Shown: one piece after another, positions 61,052 through 64,000 of the stretch
How positions within the stretch are numbered: position 1 is the first letter of the stretch
How the letters are laid out: every line of letters starts with the position of its first letter
From: Sphingosinicella sp. CPCC 101087
GTDB taxonomy: Bacteria; Pseudomonadota; Alphaproteobacteria; Sphingomonadales; Sphingomonadaceae
DNA length: 64,000 nucleotides
Assembly (NCBI RefSeq): GCF_004151485.1
Contig: NZ_SBFF01000001.1
Location: forward strand, 186,001-250,000
Reading direction: 5' to 3'
Program-made: the position numbers and the translations under genes
Notes under the pieces: model-generated
The model's database searches: none
Told to the model about the DNA's origin: nothing
Seen by the model: only the letters and a program-made list of their open reading frames with translations

Positions 61052-61951
61052 TCAGCCTGAGTAAAGACGATTACGGACGGGAACGGCACCGCCGAACGAC
61101 ATCGGCACGCCCGTCCCACTCTCGGGATCCACAGCATGGATGTGGAGGTGAGGCTCGGTCGTGTTTCCGGAATTGCCGACCAGGCCGACCGGATCTCCGG
61201 CGGCGAGCCGGTTGCCCGGCGCAACCTCGACGCTTCCCCGCCGAAGGTGCGCGAGCTCCACGTTGACCTCGCCGCACTCGATCACGACATGGTTGCCGGC
61301 CGGGTTGTCGGGATCCGCCTGGGGCGGGACAAGATCGGGTAAGCCGTCGCGAGCGGAAAGAACGGTGCCCTCGCAGGGACTGACGACGGCCGCGCCGTAG
61401 ATCACATAACGATCGAGATCCCCCGGCAGAATCCCGCTGGCACGGAAGCCGGCACGACCGATGGCGGTGAGGTCCGCGGCAAATTGCTGCTGTCGGTGAC
61501 CGGCATGGCCGTTCAGGAGGCCGATGCCGCCCCCCTGCCCGACCATGAAGCGCCCGTCCCGGAGGGGAAAAGCCAGGGTGCGGGCTCCGGCAGGCGGCGC
61601 CATCCCCGAGGCGACATAGGCCAGGCCGGCCGAGAACAGGGCGATCGTGAGCATTGTCGTCCATTTGCTCCGAAGCAGGGACGGCCCCGCATCCACGCGC
61701 CAAGGACGCCCGCCGTGCTTCACGAGCGAACGCAGCACCGCGGCCGCGAAGACGGCCAGCAGGAGAATGCGGGTGTAATGACCCGCAATGTCCCAGCGGC
61801 CGACGAGGAAGACGAGGGCCAGGACGAGGGCTGATTCGACCACGATGAGCAACCACGCCGCCGAGGTCTGCTCGTCGAGACGCCACACCCGCCAGGCATA
61901 AAGGAGCGGCATGCCGATGCAGACCAGCAGCAGGATGACGACGAAGATCAT
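61052..61951 (-). CDS. M23-family metallopeptidase with membrane N-terminus
   Basis: A 299-residue protein. The first 120 residues hold four hydrophobic helices, then a M23 LytM-type domain (about 160-290) with LLNGHAGHRQQQFAADL and the conserved HLHIH near the end, supporting zinc-dependent peptidoglycan endopeptidase activity. An intervening block (SPCEGTVLSARDGLPDLVPP) is typical. It could be active or a regulatory LytM protein. Confidence 0.85.
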   Translation of the reverse strand: MIFVVILLLVCIGMPLLYAWRVWRLDEQTSAAWLLIVVESALVLALVFLVGRWDIAGHYTRILLLAVFAAAVLRSLVKHGGRPWRVDAGPSLLRSKWTTMLTIALFSAGLAYVASGMAPPAGARTLAFPLRDGRFMVGQGGGIGLLNGHAGHRQQQFAADLTAIGRAGFRASGILPGDLDRYVIYGAAVVSPCEGTVLSARDGLPDLVPPQADPDNPAGNHVVIECGEVNVELAHLRRGSVEVAPGNRLAAGDPVGLVGNSGNTTEPHLHIHAVDPESGTGVPMSFGGAVPVRNRLYSG

Positions 61952-61972
61952 GCTCGTCCGGCGCCGCGGGCG

Positions 61973-62206
61973 CTAGCCGGCCCGCGAGCCGGCCAGAGGT
62001 GCCCGGATCTCCCCGACGACGAGCTCGTCTATCTCGAGCCGCCTGATCCGCCCCGATCCAATCGAAAGACGTCCGATCGCGAAGGCGCCGACGGCAAGGG
62101 CTCCGACAGCAAGGGCGCCGATCGCCAGGGCGCCGGCTCGAGCGGCGCCGAGTGTGAGGGTAGCCGACCACTCCCCGGGCTTGGTCATGGCGCGCAGTAG
62201 GTTCAT
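61973..62206 (-). CDS. Small protein with LAVGA-type repeats
   Basis: A 77-residue protein. Its core is a five-residue repeat of the form A-(L/F)-A-(I/V)-G: GALAIGALAVGALAVGAFAIG, then RLSIGSGRIRRLEIDELVVG. This resembles short right-handed solenoid (pentapeptide-like) repeats. AAGGAG lies nine bases upstream of ATG 62206. It sits just ahead of the M23 gene on the same strand. Function unknown. Confidence 0.6.
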   Translation of the reverse strand: MNLLRAMTKPGEWSATLTLGAARAGALAIGALAVGALAVGAFAIGRLSIGSGRIRRLEIDELVVGEIRAPLAGSRAG

Positions 62207-62323
62207 GTGATGTCTCTCCTTAAGCCCCGACTCCAACGCCTTCGGAGCATGGCCGGTTTCGCAACGTGTCGGCTCATCTCGCCAGGACCTTGTGTCGCCA
62301 GGGATCGGCCCTAGCTTCAGTCG

Positions 62324-62596
62324 ATGGATTTCGACGACCAGCTGCGCCGCTATTTCGGGACGGCAGACCTCGCCGCACTGCCAGGGCCGGCGCTCGCCGC
62401 CGGTATCGAGCGGATGAAGGTCGACCTGGGGCTGGAGCGCGACCGGAGCCGTCGCTTCGCGCTCTGGGCGCTGCTGCACATGCTCGGCGAGGCGCCGGAC
62501 CTCGACGTGACGTTCGAGAACGAGCGCGACCGCGAGGCCGCGCGCAATTTCATGGACCTGGCCCATCGGGCTGGCGAGGCCGAAGGAATGCGCTGA
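62324..62596 (+). CDS. Small hypothetical protein
   Basis: A 90-residue helical, charged protein (MDFDDQLRRYFGTADLAALP through MKVDLGLERDRSRRFALWALLHMLGEAPDLDVTFENERDREAARNFMDLAHRAG). No signal peptide, Cys or membrane helix. It is divergent from the repeat protein gene. I do not recognise the family; the composition and codon use look like a real gene. Confidence 0.6.
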   Translation: MDFDDQLRRYFGTADLAALPGPALAAGIERMKVDLGLERDRSRRFALWALLHMLGEAPDLDVTFENERDREAARNFMDLAHRAGEAEGMR

Positions 62597-62705
62597 GGCG
62601 CGCAGGAATGGCGGCCATTGCCGGGGTGCAATTGGTCAATTCGGTAACGATTGCACGCTATGCTTACGAACCTCGGCACTCCACGAAACCCGATTCGAAT
62701 TGAAG

Positions 62706-64000
62706 ATGACTCGCGCACTTTTTCGAAGCCCCTGGAAAGCGCTCCTGCTGGCGCTGTTCGTCGGGTTCGCCTTCGGAATAGGCCAGATCGGCGAGCCGAT
62801 CGAAAATATCATGCAGGCGGCGCGATTCAAGCTGCGGAGCCACCCGGCCAGCGGCTCGATCGTGCTGGTCGCAATCGACGACAGGAGCGTCGCCGAGATC
62901 GGAAAGGTTCCTTGGAACGGAGGACAGCTTGCGGGCCTCGTACAGCGGCTCGATGCGGCCGGGGCCCGGCGGCTCCATCTTGACTCCGATTTCGCGGAGC
63001 TCGGCTCGCCGGCACAGGCCGCGCAGCTGGAATCGGCATTGTCGAACTTGCGTGCCGAACTGCTGCTGCCCGCCCGCTTCTCGATAGATCTCGTGACCGG
63101 CGCTCGATCGGATCACCTGCCGCCCGCCCGCTTCGCGCGCCACGCTCGCCTCGTGAACACGAACTTGTTCGTCTGGTGGGACGGGGCGGTATGGCAGCAT
63201 CCCGAAGGCGCCATCGTCGGCGGTCGTTTGCTGCCATCCCTCGGCTCCGTGCTCGGCCGATCGGACCAAATCTCTACCGACCTCTTCCACATTGATTATG
63301 CCGCCGACGTTCGGTCCCTTACCGTGGTGAGCGCAAGCGATATCCTGAACGGCCGCATTCGGCCGCAGCTGCTCGCCGGCAAGGATGTGGTCGTCGGCCG
63401 AACGGACTTCGGCGCGGAGCATCACCGGGTTCCCGGCGCGACCCACGCGCCTGCGATCCTGTTCCATCTTGCTGCCGCGGAAACGCTGCTGTCCGGGCGG
63501 CCGGTCAATCTCGGATGGGGACTTCCGCTAGTCCTCGGCCTGTTCCTCTCTGCAGCGCTCCTGCAACTGAGACGCCGCTGGATTGCCGTGACCCTGCTAA
63601 GCGCGGCTGCCGCCGCCGCAATTGCCGGCCCGATTATGCTCGAGGAGCAGCAGATACACGTCCAGATCATACCGGCGATGGCCGCCATCATTACGGCCGC
63701 CCTGATTCGCCTGGTCGCCAGCCTGCGGCGCTCCTACCAGACCCGCGGGACCACCAACATCGTCACGGGCATGCCGAACCTTCAGGCGCTGCAGCGCTCG
63801 CAGCTGAACGGCGGGGTCGTCGTCGCGGCGAGGGTCAAGAACTATGCGCAGATCACGGCGACGCTGCCGCCTCAGCAGGAAAAGGAGCTCGTCGAACAGA
63901 TCGTGGCCCGGCTCGAATTCGGTGCAGGCGGGGCGACCACCTACCAGGCGGACCAGGGCGTCTTCGTCTGGGTGGCCGACAACAATATGGGCGACGGAGT
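62706..64000 (+). CDS. CHASE2 domain protein with GGDEF-like region, partial at window end
   Basis: An open reading frame from ATG 62706 runs beyond the window (431 codons seen). It has a transmembrane helix (about 14-31), a CHASE2 sensor (about 35-265, SIVLVAIDDRSVAEIGKVPWNGG), three transmembrane helices (about 275-345), then NIVTGMPNLQALQRSQL, the start of a GGDEF-type domain that appears degenerate. Such proteins often end in an EAL phosphodiesterase domain, which is not visible here. It probably acts in cyclic-di-GMP signalling. Confidence 0.82.
   Translation, partial: MTRALFRSPWKALLLALFVGFAFGIGQIGEPIENIMQAARFKLRSHPASGSIVLVAIDDRSVAEIGKVPWNGGQLAGLVQRLDAAGARRLHLDSDFAELGSPAQAAQLESALSNLRAELLLPARFSIDLVTGARSDHLPPARFARHARLVNTNLFVWWDGAVWQHPEGAIVGGRLLPSLGSVLGRSDQISTDLFHIDYAADVRSLTVVSASDILNGRIRPQLLAGKDVVVGRTDFGAEHHRVPGATHAPAILFHLAAAETLLSGRPVNLGWGLPLVLGLFLSAALLQLRRRWIAVTLLSAAAAAAIAGPIMLEEQQIHVQIIPAMAAIITAALIRLVASLRRSYQTRGTTNIVTGMPNLQALQRSQLNGGVVVAARVKNYAQITATLPPQQEKELVEQIVARLEFGAGGATTYQADQGVFVWVADNNMGDG

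Noticed and set aside
1-64000. CRISPR arrays, tRNA/rRNA genes, prophage or integrative elements
   Set aside because: I saw no regularly spaced repeats, tRNA cloverleaf sequence, integrase or phage structural gene on reading through. A dedicated scan was not possible.

Overview
This 64 kb window is GC-rich, gene-dense bacterial chromosome with no rRNA, tRNA, integrase, transposase or CRISPR array that I could see. Gene content points to an alphaproteobacterium, most likely a sphingomonad. The clues are the split phenylacetate (paa) cluster, a CreBC-like two-component system coupled to a DUF4153 protein, a TelA/XpaC-like block, a Ku/LigD end-joining pair, a SleB-type cell wall hydrolase, and short palindromic repeats of the type scattered in sphingomonad genomes. 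The taxonomic call is inference.

Layout. 1-4.1 kb: CatB-type acetyltransferase, DUF1905 protein, small lipoprotein, manganese catalase and a ZIP metal transporter. 4.2-8.8 kb: single-domain response regulator, then a translationally coupled DUF4153 / response regulator / histidine kinase operon. 8.9-11.1 kb: a three-gene minus-strand cassette with a 45-residue peptide followed by two related cupin/HEAT-like proteins. It looks like an undescribed peptide-modification (RiPP-like) locus and is the most novel item in the window. 11.5-18.6 kb: APH-like phosphotransferase, CHASE2 adenylate/guanylate cyclase, secreted partner protein, M3 oligopeptidase lipoprotein and a membrane cyclic-nucleotide-binding-domain protein.

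18.6-28.4 kb: phenylacetyl-CoA catabolism. The minus strand carries paaA, paaB, a DUF3291 gene, paaC, paaD, paaE, and separately paaI, paaJ. The plus strand carries paaG and paaZ. An AlkD-like DNA repair gene sits between the two halves. Two near-identical palindromic operators (22994-23005 and 25443-25454) mark the two divergent promoters. The ligase paaK, paaF, paaH and the regulator are not in the window. 28.4-30.9 kb: glutaminyl-peptide cyclotransferase, CBS-domain protein and a degenerate glucokinase paralogue. 31.2-36.4 kb: aminotransferase, fused 2-oxoacid dehydrogenase E1 and E2, divergent from an Lrp/AsnC regulator with a perfect 24-bp palindrome between them. This set could supply phenylacetyl-CoA from phenylalanine to the nearby paa genes.

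37-40.4 kb: Ku and LigD. 40.6-42.3 kb: cytochrome b561, cytochrome c' and a glycine-zipper protein. 42.5-45.2 kb: TelA with two XpaC-like paralogues. 45.3-50.5 kb: two MFS transporters, an FlbD-like small protein, a bile-acid:sodium symporter family protein and an aminotransferase. 50.6-54.9 kb: Gly-rich secreted protein, S8 protease, ECF sigma factor with its anti-sigma, and an outer-membrane barrel. 55-61 kb: SleB hydrolase, secreted hypothetical, acetyl-CoA synthetase and a canonical glucokinase. 61-64 kb: M23 peptidase, two small proteins and a CHASE2/GGDEF-like protein cut by the window end.
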